Shown here: positions 14,185 to 14,678 of the stretch, piece after piece
Layout of the letters: each line of letters opens with the position of its first letter
Position numbering within the stretch: position 1 is the first letter of the stretch
Origin: Dehalococcoidia bacterium
GTDB taxonomy: Bacteria; Chloroflexota; Dehalococcoidia; Dehalococcoidales; BS750m-G39
Direction: 5' to 3'
Length of the DNA: 14,678 bases
NCBI GenBank assembly: GCA_030615425.1
Contig: JAUWZG010000024.1
Location: 1 to 14,678, forward strand
Translations under genes and position numbers: made by a program
Notes under the pieces: model-generated
Seen by the model: only the letters and a program-made list of their open reading frames with translations
Told to the model about the DNA's origin: nothing
The model's database searches: none

Positions 14185-14678
14185 ATGGCTGAAACAAAAT
14201 ACGCTCACCTAGTCAAAACAATGCCCGTCAATGAAGGTCCCAAGGGCGCCAACGCCTACGAAATTATATGGATGTTCGGCAAAGAGCTGGAGAACTTCCC
14301 CCTCAACTTCGCGCTGGGCCGCTACGAAGAAACCGGTATCTGGCACCCCTGGGCTGGCCCCCACGTCCACCCCACCTACGATGAATGCCTCCTCTTCTTC
14401 GGCCATGACACCGATGTCCCAACCTCTCTGGGTGCCGAATTCGAGATAGCGCTGGGCGAGGAGCAGGAAAAGCACGTATTCAATACCCCCTCGGTGGTTA
14501 TTCTCCCCAAGGGAGTGCCCCACTGCCCGCTGGTAACCAAGAGAATCGATAAGTCATTTGTTCACGGCCATATCATTCTTGGACCCGATGACAAGGTTGA
14601 CTGGTGGCCCACAGACTCAAAGCCGATGCCAACCAACGGCTCAAAGTATAATCACCTAATCAAACCGCTTAATATCCA
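14185..14678 (+). CDS. Paralogous double-cupin protein, truncated by the window end
   Basis: This second copy of the preceding family starts with the same residues (MAETKY) and the same nucleotides around the start (GTTTA[C/T]CATGGCTGAAACAAAA), with GGGAG 6 nt before the ATG. The visible 164 codons cover half 1 with intact cupin ligands: HVHPTYDE (His60, His62, Glu67) and PKGVPH (His113). A linker and the opening of half 2 follow (KYNHLIKPLNI). No stop occurs before position 14678, so the protein continues outside. One extra residue separates HxH from Glu compared with the first paralogue. Tandem placement 57 nt downstream implies a local duplication and probably one transcript. Confidence 0.8.
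   Translation, partial: MAETKYAHLVKTMPVNEGPKGANAYEIIWMFGKELENFPLNFALGRYEETGIWHPWAGPHVHPTYDECLLFFGHDTDVPTSLGAEFEIALGEEQEKHVFNTPSVVILPKGVPHCPLVTKRIDKSFVHGHIILGPDDKVDWWPTDSKPMPTNGSKYNHLIKPLNI

Noticed and set aside
1..14678. CRISPR array
   Set aside because: No regularly spaced direct repeats are present; the repeated sequences found are palindromic intergenic elements.

Overview
The window looks like a chromosomal segment of a Chloroflexota bacterium, most likely Dehalococcoidia-like. This is an inference from three things: a two-hairpin 'pan'-type leader ahead of a DUF2520-panD-panB operon, a compact ribD-ribE-ribBA-ribH operon, and short dispersed intergenic repeats. No marker gene here settles the taxonomy. 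The sequence is ordinary bacterial coding DNA with good Shine-Dalgarno sites. TAG, TAA and TGA are all used as stops.

Layout. Positions 1-1460 are a decaying accessory patch: a secreted right-handed beta-helix gene broken by one in-frame TAG, and an orphan C-terminal tail of a second surface-type gene, separated by strong intrinsic terminators. A tRNA-Val(GAC) follows on the minus strand. Behind it is a minus-strand unit (3661 to 1855) that starts at a perfect TTGACA-17-TATAAT promoter and encodes a small coil/CxxC protein, an unrecognised 61-residue ORF and a sodium:solute symporter. A repeat element with terminal inverted repeats lies next to that promoter. A plus-strand pair follows (an orphan EF-Tu domain-2-like protein and an ABM monooxygenase-fold protein), then the minus-strand riboflavin operon (8100 to 4640). 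A second repeat cluster separates the riboflavin operon from lepB and pyrE on the plus strand.

From 9666 to 10802 (minus strand) there is a stand-alone SIR2-like protein, a candidate antiphage NADase, set between housekeeping genes. It is divergent from a pantothenate operon. That operon starts at a TTGACA-17-TATACT promoter whose predicted transcript begins directly with two tandem hairpins. Each hairpin has the same two bulged adenines, five base pairs apart, and a terminator-like hairpin follows. The genes are a Rossmann/DUF2520 protein (proposed ketopantoate reductase), panD and panB. The window ends in two tandem paralogues of a double-cupin protein; the second is cut by the window edge.

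Pathways. ribD, ribE, ribBA and ribH cover the dedicated enzymes from GTP and ribulose-5-phosphate to riboflavin, apart from the dephosphorylation step. panB, panD and the DUF2520 protein would cover pantothenate synthesis except PanC, which is not in the window. The main points of interest are the duplicated leader hairpins, a signal peptidase I whose nucleophile position reads Cys instead of Ser, the solitary SIR2-like gene, and a double-cupin protein in which one half has lost its metal ligands.
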